This document shows, in pieces, positions 1 through 4,940 of a DNA stretch of 6,086 nucleotides. The position numbers were made by a program, and so were the translations under genes. Every line of letters begins with the position of its first letter. The first letter of the stretch is position 1. The notes under the pieces were generated by a model that worked only from the letters and a program-made list of their open reading frames with translations, was not told the DNA's origin and did not search any database. Source of the DNA: Acidobacteriota bacterium (GTDB lineage Bacteria > Acidobacteriota > Terriglobia > Acidiferrales > UBA7541). The stretch lies in the NCBI GenBank assembly GCA_003224195.1, contig QHYP01000176.1, forward strand, positions 5,243 to 11,328, given 5' to 3'.

Positions 1-1
1 C

Positions 2-553
2 GGGGGTGTGATTGCGTCGTTTGCGGGGCTTTATTACCTGACTGTGCCGCCAGAAGGCATCCGTCATCTGAACATCGGCGATCTGCTGACGTTCATTGCC
101 GCGACGTTCTATGCGTTCCACATCATTCTGGTCGGACGCTACACGAAACTCCATTCGGTCGTCGCGCTGAGCGTCTTGCAGGTGGCCGTCTGCGCCCTTC
201 TGGCCTGGATTGCCACGGCCGGCGCCAACGCTCTCGGCCTGGAGCGCGTGCGCTTCGTAAGCCGGTGGGAGCTGTACGCGGGCGTCGCCGTCTGCGCCGT
301 CTTCGCAACCGCCGTCGCCTTCACGATTCAACTGTGGGCGCAGCGCTTCACATCCGCGAGTCACGCCGCGATCCTCTTCACGCTAGAGCCAGTCTTCGCC
401 GCGCTCACTTCCTACTTGCTGATTCACGAGCGGTTCGGCAGACGCGCTGGAATCGGCGCAGCGCTAGTCCTTGCCGGAATTTTACTCGCCGAATTGAAGG
501 GGCCGGCACCTGCTGCTCCGGAAGCGGCGGAGCCGACATGTGAAGCGGCGTAA
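2..553 (+). CDS. EamA/DMT-family transporter, C-terminal part (5' end outside window)
   Basis: The reading frame is already open at the left edge, so the N-terminal half is missing; the first possible start inside the window (GTG at 8) lies within a membrane segment and is not the true start. What remains matches the second EamA repeat of a drug/metabolite-type exporter of the inner membrane. Counting from base 8, hydrophobic segments lie at about residues 1-13 (end of a helix), 24-43, 51-72, 89-109, 119-139 and 146-163. The stretch from H119 to F143 (HAAILFTLEPVFAALTSYLL, then IHERF) is the family's hallmark: a Glu-Pro inside a helix followed by a short basic loop. A polar, Ala/Pro/Glu-rich tail ends the protein at TAA. 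Substrate cannot be told; family members export amino acids, metabolites or drugs. The stop lies 8 bases from the convergent leuD stop with no clear terminator between, so the two transcripts probably overlap. Family call is confident; substrate is unknown. Confidence 0.88.
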   Translation, partial: GGVIASFAGLYYLTVPPEGIRHLNIGDLLTFIAATFYAFHIILVGRYTKLHSVVALSVLQVAVCALLAWIATAGANALGLERVRFVSRWELYAGVAVCAVFATAVAFTIQLWAQRFTSASHAAILFTLEPVFAALTSYLLIHERFGRRAGIGAALVLAGILLAELKGPAPAAPEAAEPTCEAA

Positions 554-561
554 TCGGATTG

Positions 562-1203
562 TCAGCGGCCATTGGAGTAATGCTTGATGTCCACGGGTTC
601 GTACATCGTGGCGGTTTCGTGGTGCGCGCCTTCGTAGGCGGCGATAGCGGCTTCGTGCTGGAGGGATGTGCCGATGTCGTCGAGACCCTTCAGGAGTACT
701 TCTTTCCGCGCGGGCGCGATCTCAAACTGATAAACCAAATTGTGGGCGTCGCGGACGGTCTGGCTGGGCAGATCGACGCTCAAGGAATATCCCGGCTCAC
801 TCTCGACGCGCCGGAAGAGTTCGCTGATCTCCTCCTCCGTCAAGGTCGCCGGGAGAATGCCGTTCTTGAAGCAATTGTTATAGAAGATATCGGCGTAACT
901 TGGCGCGAGAATGACGCGAAATCCGTAGTCCTTGATGGCCCAGGGCGCGTGCTCGCGGCTCGAACCGCAGCCGAAATTGGCCCGCGTGAGCAGGACTGAA
1001 GCGCCAACATAGCGCGGAGAATTCAACACAAATTCCGGATTCGGTTTCTCGCCCGCGAGATAGCGCCAATCGTAGAAAAGAATCCTGCCGAAGCCGTCAC
1101 GCGTGAGCGCCTTAAGGAATTGCTTGGGCACCATCTGATCGGTGTCCACGTTGACGCGGTCGAGCGGGGCGACCAGGCCAGTGTGAGTGCTGAACGGTTG
1201 CAT
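562..1203 (-). CDS. leuD: 3-isopropylmalate dehydratase small subunit LeuD
   Basis: LeuD is the swivel-domain subunit of isopropylmalate isomerase, which with LeuC converts 2-isopropylmalate to 3-isopropylmalate in cytoplasmic leucine synthesis. The 213-residue protein has the usual length for the bacterial LeuD type and aligns from end to end from memory with E. coli LeuD: HTGLVAPLDRVNVDTD at residues 7-22, PKQFL at 26-30, the signature NFGCGSSREHAPWA at 76-89, and SYADIFYNNCFKNGILP just after. The C-terminal GLDDIGTSLQHEAAIAAYE is also typical. An AGGAG lies 12 bases before the ATG at 1203 (plus-strand CTCCT around 1216-1220) and a weaker GAGAG closer in, so this start is reasonable. It is downstream of leuC with a 52-base gap and is likely co-transcribed. 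The gene looks fully intact, although its obligate partner leuC is broken. Confidence 0.97.
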   Translation of the reverse strand: MQPFSTHTGLVAPLDRVNVDTDQMVPKQFLKALTRDGFGRILFYDWRYLAGEKPNPEFVLNSPRYVGASVLLTRANFGCGSSREHAPWAIKDYGFRVILAPSYADIFYNNCFKNGILPATLTEEEISELFRRVESEPGYSLSVDLPSQTVRDAHNLVYQFEIAPARKEVLLKGLDDIGTSLQHEAAIAAYEGAHHETATMYEPVDIKHYSNGR

Positions 1204-1225
1204 TGTTCTCTCGAGCTCCTCGGAT

Positions 1226-1243
1226 GCCGGCCTAAAGGCCGGC
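1226..1243. repeat. Perfect palindrome between leuC and leuD
   Basis: GCCGGCC, TAAA, GGCCGGC forms a perfect 7-bp stem with a four-base loop in the 52-base gap between leuC and leuD. There is no T-run after it on either strand, so it is not a classical terminator. It resembles in build (GC stem, TAAA/TGAA loop) the hairpin at 3223-3242, which suggests that both belong to a family of short dispersed palindromes. In the leu transcript it could stabilise or process the mRNA, but that is inference. Confidence 0.7.
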
Positions 1244-1255
1244 GCTACCTAATTC

Positions 1256-2640
1256 CTACTCCACAGGGGCAACGTCAAATTCGCGCACGTCCACAAAATG
1301 GCCGGCGATGGCCGCGGCGGCCGCCATCAGCGGGCTGACCAGATGCGTGCGACTGTCCCTGCCCTGACGGCCCTCGAAATTGCGATTCGAGGTGCTGGCG
1401 GAGCGCTCGTGCGGTGGCAGGACATCGGCATTCATGCCGATGCACATGCTGCAGCCCGCGTCGCGCCACTCGAACCCCGCCTCGCGGAAAATCTTGTCCA
1501 GGCCCTCTTCTTCCGCCGCCGTTTTGACGACGCGCGATCCAGGCACAACCAGCGCCTGCTTGATGCTTCGCGCGACGTGTTTTCCGGCGACCAGATTGGC
1601 CGCGGCGCGAAGATCGTCGAGCCGCGAATTCGTGCACGAGCCGATGAAGACGCGGTCCACCGGAATGTCCACGATGCGCGTGCCGGGTTTCAGGCCCATG
1701 TATTTCAGCGCGCTCTCGGTCGCCTTTTGATCGTTGGGATTCGAGAACGCCGCGGGATCGGGCACGCGGCCGGTGACATCGGTGACCATGCCGGGATTGG
1801 TGCCCCAAGTGACTTGAGGAGCTATCTGCGCCGCGCTGAGCTCCACGGTCAGGTCGAATTTCGCGCCCGGGTCGCTCGGGAGTTGATTCCAGCGCTCCAC
1901 GGCATCCTGAAAGGCTTTGCCGCGGGGGACAAACGGGCGACCTTCGAGATACGCGAAGGTAGTCTCGTCCGGCGCGACCATGCCGGCGCGGGCTCCGGCT
2001 TCGATGGACATATTACAAACGGTCATGCGGCCGTCCATCGAGAGGCTGCGAATGGCTTCACCGCCGTACTCAACCACGTGCCCATTGCCGCCGCCGATGC
2101 CGATCCTTCCGATGATGGCCAGGATGATGTCCTTTGCGGTAATTCCTTTTGGCCTTTTGCCGTTCACAACGACGTACATGGTCTTGGAGCGCCACTGCAC
2201 CAGGCACTGCGTGGCAAGGACGTGCTCCACTTCGCTTGTGCCGATGTGTGGCTGTCGCCGCAGACAACCGTGAGGCCGGGTTGCGTGATGCCGAGCTCGG
2301 GACCGATGACATGGACGATGCCCTGATTGCGGCTGTGCATGTCGAAGAGCCGGACGCCGGTTTCCGCGCAGTTTTTCTCCAGCGCCTCGAACTGGAGACG
2401 GGCGGCTGTGTCCAAAATGGGCAGCGTGCGGTCCGTCGTGGGGACCGAGTGGTCCATGACGGCAAAGGTGAGATCGGGGCGGCGGACTTTGCGGTTTTCG
2501 GCGCGCAGACCGGCGAAGGCCTGAGGCGAGGTGCCTTCGTGGATGAGGTGGCGGTCAATGTAGATGAGCGCGGGCTTGCCCGGCTCTTCGCGAACGAGAT
2601 GGGATTCCCAGATTTTTTCGTAGAGTGTTTTCGGTGGCAT
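1256..2640 (-). pseudogene. leuC: 3-isopropylmalate dehydratase large subunit LeuC, frameshifted by a 37-base deletion
   Basis: LeuC carries the [4Fe-4S] cluster and catalytic residues of isopropylmalate isomerase. The start at 2640 (MPPKTLYEKIWESH) matches the family N-terminus. The first frame runs through IDRHLIHEGTSPQAF, MDHSVPTTD and VVCGDSHTS (residue 133, ending at 2242), then goes out of register and stops at 2164. The family sequence resumes in another frame as IGTSEVEHVLATQ from 2245 and continues cleanly to TAG at 1256, with cluster ligands in FIGSCTNSR (about 1622-1648) and GCSMC (about 1440-1456) and the terminal region HLVSPLMAAAAAIAGHF. Against E. coli LeuC (recalled), about 11-12 residues (THGAFGALAFG-I) are absent after GDSHTS. 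A loss of 37 bases restores the observed phase. Both halves are otherwise free of stops and well conserved, so the lesion is recent or an assembly error. As written, no functional enzyme can be made. Confidence 0.93.
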
Positions 2641-2654
2641 GGTCGCTCGCTCGG

Positions 2655-2682
2655 ATTTTAGCACTCGGGGTGTGGATGTCCA
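2655..2682 (-). promoter_or_regulatory. Sigma70-like promoter for leuCD
   Basis: Read on the minus strand, TGGACA (2682-2677, 5 of 6 to TTGACA) is followed after 16 bases by TAAAAT (2660-2655, 5 of 6 to TATAAT). Transcription would start near 2648, leaving a leader of only about 8 bases before the leuC ATG at 2640. That leaves little room for a Shine-Dalgarno sequence, and none is evident. No attenuator or T-box can fit downstream of this promoter. An additional promoter further upstream cannot be excluded. Confidence 0.5.
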
Positions 2683-2705
2683 ATGGGAGGGCGGCTTGCG
2701 AATGG

Positions 2706-2740
2706 TGACGCGTGATTCCTGACTTGTGATTCGTGATTCG
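2706..2740. repeat. Five-unit heptamer tandem repeat
   Basis: Five contiguous 7-base units on the plus strand all begin TGA: TGACGCG, TGATTCC, TGACTTG, TGATTCG, TGATTCG (consensus TGATTCG; CGAATCA on the minus strand). The last two are identical and the others diverge by two or three bases, as expected for an ageing slipped-strand array. It lies 24 bases upstream of the proposed leuC -35 element. Whether it affects that promoter is unknown. Confidence 0.75.
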
Positions 2741-2923
2741 TGGAAGACAGAGTCGGAGTTCCACTTTGGGAAGAGTTGGTACACACCCCCGTGTATTTCG
2801 GAAAGAGTGCGGAAGGGATTGAAAGCAAAGAGCTTGGAGGGGATTCTGTTGTGTACGGAAAATGGAAGAGTGCGCAAGCGTATGAAAACAAAGGAGGCAT
2901 TTTTCGAGGGAAGAGCGGGGATG

Positions 2924-2959
2924 AACACAGAGATCGCGGAGCGTACAGAGAGCATGGAG
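2924..2959. repeat. Degenerate period-9 tandem repeat
   Basis: Four consecutive 9-base units end in GAG: AACACAGAG, ATCGCGGAG, CGTACAGAG, AGCATGGAG. The approximate consensus is NNNACAGAG. Similar ACAGAG-rich runs are a common non-coding filler in many environmental genomes and give spurious Leu-Cys-rich translations on the opposite strand. Confidence 0.5.
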
Positions 2960-3102
2960 GAGGAGCAAGGCGGAGCAGGTGCGCCACGGCGGGCGGACTC
3001 AGTACGGCGGGCAGGCGCGAGGGGACGGTGGCGGGGAATCATGCCGGAGGATAGCATATTGATATCAGTTGGTTAAGTCATTTGCAGGGAATGGTTGGAA
3101 TC

Positions 3103-3135
3103 GAGGGTTGAACGGGCGCAGATGAGGGTTGAACG
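3103..3135. repeat. 12-base direct repeat, period 21
   Basis: GAGGGTTGAACG occurs exactly at 3103-3114 and again at 3124-3135. The repeat starts are 21 bases apart, which is two helical turns. The sequence between the copies does not extend the identity. It could be a relic of a tandem duplication or a paired protein site; nothing nearby decides this. Confidence 0.55.
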
Positions 3136-3198
3136 CGCAAGGAGGAATCTCCACACGTGCCCTGAAGCATCGTCGGGCGGCTGCGGAGAACAAGGTAC

Positions 3199-3242
3199 AA
3201 AGGCCTGATGTGCAGCCTTTATGTCAGGGCTGAAGCCCTGAC
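3199..3242. repeat. REP-like element of two adjacent hairpins
   Basis: Two hairpins lie two bases apart. The first is AAAGGC (3199-3204), a ten-base loop, GCCTTT (3215-3220). The second is a perfect GTCAGGGC (3223-3230), TGAA, GCCCTGAC (3235-3242), extendable by a T-A pair. This paired-palindrome design resembles REP/BIME-type dispersed elements. No T-run follows, so it is not a standard terminator. I believe closely similar CAGGGCT(G/A)AAGCCCTG palindromes are frequent between genes of Acidobacteriota; this is recollection, not a search result. Confidence 0.65.
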
Positions 3243-3399
3243 CCCCCGGCGAAGAATACGTTGCCGCAATGCTGGGCGGGCGGCAGACTCCGCTGGATGC
3301 GGTTGCGAGCACGCGTTGACGGTTTAGGCCGAGGCCCGGGCATCGGTCGCATGAAGCTCCGTGACACCCCGCGTGTAAGTCGCACACCGCCAAGCGAAG

Positions 3400-3431
3400 A
3401 CCCGCGGGTAGCCTCGGCGCGTGAGGCACCC
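3400..3431. repeat. Palindrome and nested hairpin
   Basis: ACCCGCGGGT (3400-3409) is a perfect 10-base palindrome. Overlapping it, GGGT-A-GCCTC (3406-3415), a seven-base loop, and GAGGC-ACCC (3423-3431) make a 9-bp stem with one bulged A. The element lies 52 bases beyond the 3' end of the HEPN gene and may be another dispersed palindrome or contribute to 3'-end processing. Confidence 0.5.
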
Positions 3432-3440
3432 GCTACTGCA

Positions 3441-3477
3441 TCTCTCCTCAAGTTTGGAGAGAGGCGAGGGCTTTTTT
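3441..3477. terminator. Hairpin downstream of the HEPN operon, possible terminator
   Basis: TCTCTCC (3441-3447) and GGAGAGA (3456-3462) form a 7-bp stem with an eight-base loop, starting about 20 bases past the HEPN stop codon when read on the minus strand. In that direction no T-run follows. On the plus strand a TTTTTT run (3472-3477) follows, but nine bases after the stem, which is too far for a textbook intrinsic terminator. It may act weakly in either direction. Role uncertain. Confidence 0.35.
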
Positions 3478-3482
3478 CTGCA

Positions 3483-4016
3483 TCAGTAGGTTTTCTTCTG
3501 CAAGTGCTCAATGCGCTTCAGCAATTCCGAAATATACCCCAGCGATTCATTAAGACCCGGGTAGAAAATGCTTGGATGAGCACATTCGTTTCGCTTGTTT
3601 AGCAAACCTTGTAGTGCCTTCGCTTCATTCTTCTGGCACAGGCCGGAAGCGTGAGCAGCTTCGATAATTTGGAATTCCGGCACCTTTTCCCGAAGGTCTT
3701 CCATTGCCGTGAAAGTCCAGGCCGGCCTTGCGGAATGCAGCTTGACCAAGCCGTCCGAAGCCAGTTTTTCTTCGAAGAAGTCCATGAACGCGGCCCAGGC
3801 CATCACGTGGGCGGCGCGATACAGCTCATTTTCCAAGCAGCGGAGCGATTGCCGCATCAAGTCGTCCTGTTTCAAGCTGAGCGCGGTCAGCTTTTTGTAA
3901 GTTGCGTCAAGTTGCACAACACGCGACGGCGAACTTTCGTGTTTGCCCAGCAGCCCATGCGCTTCTGCGGCAAAGGCGCGCGTCTTTCCTAGAAGATTCT
4001 GAATGGCCTCGATCAT
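3483..4016 (-). CDS. Small HEPN-domain protein (putative RNase/toxin-like component)
   Basis: The 177-residue protein is predicted almost wholly alpha-helical. Residues about 48-90 form two helices of the HEPN kind, including ENELYRAAHVMAWAAFMDFF (62-81). Residues 138-147 (LLNKRNECAH) carry the R-x4-H motif with R142 and H147 and a polar Asn after the Arg, the pattern of catalytically active HEPN ribonucleases. A last helix (156-172) follows PSIFYPG. HEPN families include toxins of HEPN-MNT systems, abortive-infection proteins and CRISPR effectors; some members only bind nucleotides. The ATG at 4016 overlaps the stop of the upstream DUF5343-like gene as ATGA, so the two are translationally coupled. 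Base composition sampled here (about 50-55% GC) is below that of leuC (about 65%), hinting at transfer. The fold call rests on motif and helix pattern; RNase activity is inferred. Confidence 0.75.
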   Translation of the reverse strand: MIEAIQNLLGKTRAFAAEAHGLLGKHESSPSRVVQLDATYKKLTALSLKQDDLMRQSLRCLENELYRAAHVMAWAAFMDFFEEKLASDGLVKLHSARPAWTFTAMEDLREKVPEFQIIEAAHASGLCQKNEAKALQGLLNKRNECAHPSIFYPGLNESLGYISELLKRIEHLQKKTY

Positions 4017-4636
4017 TCGGGAGTAATCAAGTGCTTCTTCATTGCCGCGAAGAATTTGTCATACACGGAAGCGTCGTCGGTCGCCTGAAGTTGAAGCGCA
4101 ATGTTAATGTTCACGGTAAGGCCAGATTGCTGCATCGGCTTGATTGTTTTGGACGAGGGTTTCTTCGAGCCACTCCCGCCTTCCGCCGAGACTTCTACTT
4201 CCACTTCTTCGGCGGCCTCCGATTCAAAATCACTAAGCTCGCACAGCGTTTTGAAAGTACGCACTGTAAGATTAAGAACCGCTTCCCCGGCCTTTGAGTG
4301 GCTACTAAAGTAATTTCGCAGAGCTTCGTTATCCTTCTGATTCGCGTCTGGGTAGATCGCGAAAAGATCGGCGTAAAGTCCCCTTACCGCTGTCGCCATG
4401 ACGGAAGGTCCGACTCCCTTATTTCTGTATCGCTGCCACACCTGCGTGGGCACACCAGAACCATCGACAAATTTCAAAGCCTTCAGCACGGGTAGAATGT
4501 AGCGATCGTTGCTGCTCGTGAATCCAAGCGAGTTCAAAACCTGAAGAGTTACCTTGTCAGGCACGCCTGTCGAGGGAATTTTCTCGAAGAAGCGCCGAAG
4601 GCTTGCCGGATTGGGCGTATAAGGAAAGTCGCGCAC
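4013..4636 (-). CDS. DUF5343-family protein, partner of the HEPN gene
   Basis: The 207-residue protein begins FPYTPNPASLRRFFEKIPS (4-22), followed by GVPDKVTLQVLNSLGF (24-39), TSSNDRYILPVLKALKFVD (40-58) and SGVPTQVWQRYR (60-71). I recognise this from memory as the DUF5343 pattern, a family of unknown function that looks like helical, possibly winged-helix, repeats. Residues 138-152 are very acidic (ESEAAEEVEVEVSAE). A Gly/Ser/Lys linker follows, then a separate tail (173-204, VNINIALQL then a helix ending FFAAMKKHL) of strand-helix type. The start is GTG: an in-frame TAA lies two codons upstream, and GGGAG sits seven bases before it. It is the first gene of the operon, the position often held by antitoxins or sensors. 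The linker and low GC suggest an accessory gene. Its role is unknown; antitoxin or regulator of the HEPN protein is inference. Confidence 0.78.
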   Translation of the reverse strand: MRDFPYTPNPASLRRFFEKIPSTGVPDKVTLQVLNSLGFTSSNDRYILPVLKALKFVDGSGVPTQVWQRYRNKGVGPSVMATAVRGLYADLFAIYPDANQKDNEALRNYFSSHSKAGEAVLNLTVRTFKTLCELSDFESEAAEEVEVEVSAEGGSGSKKPSSKTIKPMQQSGLTVNINIALQLQATDDASVYDKFFAAMKKHLITPE

Positions 4637-4643
4637 GTGTTAT

Positions 4644-4648
4644 CTCCC
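4644..4648 (-). promoter_or_regulatory. Ribosome binding site fixing the GTG start of the DUF5343 gene
   Basis: GGGAG (4648-4644 on the minus strand) lies seven bases before the GTG at 4636. The codon order just upstream is TAA CAC GTG, so no earlier start is possible in this frame. Confidence 0.75.
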
Positions 4649-4664
4649 ATCATAGAGAGCTAAT

Positions 4665-4676
4665 CGATAGATATCG
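4665..4676. promoter_or_regulatory. Palindrome upstream of the DUF5343-HEPN operon, possible operator
   Basis: CGATA-GA-TATCG is a perfect dyad with a two-base centre, located 28-40 bases before the GTG start. That is where a self-regulating antitoxin or repressor would be expected to bind. I could not settle a promoter here: a TATGAT at 4654-4649 is too close to the Shine-Dalgarno to be the main -10. The operator role is inference. Confidence 0.35.
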
Positions 4677-4850
4677 TACCGAAAGTAATAGGAGGACGGC
4701 ACAGGGTAGCATGCCGGCGTCTTGCCGTACAATGGACATATGATTCTAGAATAGAGCGGCATGCCGGATTATGGCGCGCTGAATCAATCACTTGCGCGCG
4801 GCGGCGGGCAGGCGCCCGGCGGTTCTCGCCAGGCCGACGTTCCGAGCGCA

Positions 4851-4878
4851 GATCACACCGGCAGAGTGCGGTGTAATC
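4851..4878. repeat. Hairpin in the 3' flank of the exported-protein gene
   Basis: GATCACACCG (4851-4860) pairs with CGGTGTAATC (4869-4878) over nine of ten positions, around an eight-base loop. It is separated by one base from the stronger hairpin at 4880-4917. Read on the minus strand it comes second after the stop codon of the upstream gene. Confidence 0.55.
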
Positions 4879-4879
4879 G

Positions 4880-4917
4880 GCGAAGGGGACCCGGCCGCGA
4901 GGCGGGCCCTCCTTCGC
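4880..4917 (-). terminator. Strong hairpin after the exported-protein gene, candidate terminator
   Basis: On the minus strand, starting 23 bases after the TAG at 4943-4941, GCGAAGG-A-GGGCCCG pairs with CGGGTCC-CCTTCGC around a nine-base loop: 14 pairs (one G-T) with a single bulged A. No U-run follows, so it would have to act without one, or as a 3'-end stabiliser with the hairpin next to it. The structure is clear; the terminator role is probable only from position. Confidence 0.5.
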
Positions 4918-4940
4918 ATGGGTGCAGCGTGTTTCCTGTT

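Larger units (their letters stand above)
2641..3482. other. Gene-free mosaic of short repeats between leuC and the HEPN operon
   Basis: I see no convincing gene in this 842-base stretch. Open frames of about 100 codons occur on both strands, but they overlap one another, have no ribosome binding site at a sensible distance, are dominated by repeat-derived Arg/Glu or Ser/Pro runs, and recall no protein family. An AGGAGG at 2892-2897 has no ATG, GTG or TTG at suitable spacing. The stretch holds the leuC promoter, a heptamer array (2706-2740), a small TACAC/GTGTA hairpin (2780-2795), a period-9 array (2924-2959), a 12-base direct repeat (3103-3135), a double hairpin (3199-3242) and further hairpins (3400-3431, 3441-3462). 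It looks like a landing zone for short non-coding repeats. A small unrecognised RNA cannot be ruled out. Confidence 0.6.
4637..4940. other. Hairpin-dense gap between the exported-protein gene and the DUF5343-HEPN operon
   Basis: This 304-base stretch has no supported gene. It holds, from left to right, the operon's ribosome binding site and dyad, two copies of GCATGCCGG (4709-4717 and 4759-4767), the palindrome ATTCTAGAAT (4743-4752), GCGCGC arms around a 14-base loop (4774-4799), CGGGC/GCCCG (4805-4818), GGCG/CGCC (4818-4830), and the two larger hairpins at 4851-4878 and 4880-4917. The right half is the 3' flank of the exported-protein gene; the left half must contain the operon's promoter, which I could not identify. 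Confidence 0.6.

Noticed and set aside
2164..2246. Programmed ribosomal frameshift in leuC
   Set aside because: The two frames do not simply overlap at a slippery run; about 12 conserved residues next to the active-site motif are missing, so a frameshift alone could not rebuild the enzyme.
1298..2326. 342-codon open frame on the plus strand opposite leuC
   Set aside because: It is antisense to clearly conserved leuC sequence; its translation is Arg/Ala/Asp-rich without any family pattern. Long shadow frames are expected at this GC content.
2555..3057. Upstream extension of leuC to an ATG at 3057
   Set aside because: The extension would translate the repeat mosaic; the family N-terminus (KTLYEK) starts at the ATG at 2640.
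2726..3076. Possible 104-116 codon genes on the plus strand in the gene-free region
   Set aside because: Starts have no ribosome binding site, the frames overlap each other, and part of the translation derives from the period-9 repeat.
3040..4768. CATGCCGGA at 3040-3048 and 4760-4768 as attachment or target-site duplications around the HEPN operon
   Set aside because: A 9-base match without extended identity, integrase or terminal inverted repeats is too weak, and a third similar copy lies at 4710-4717.
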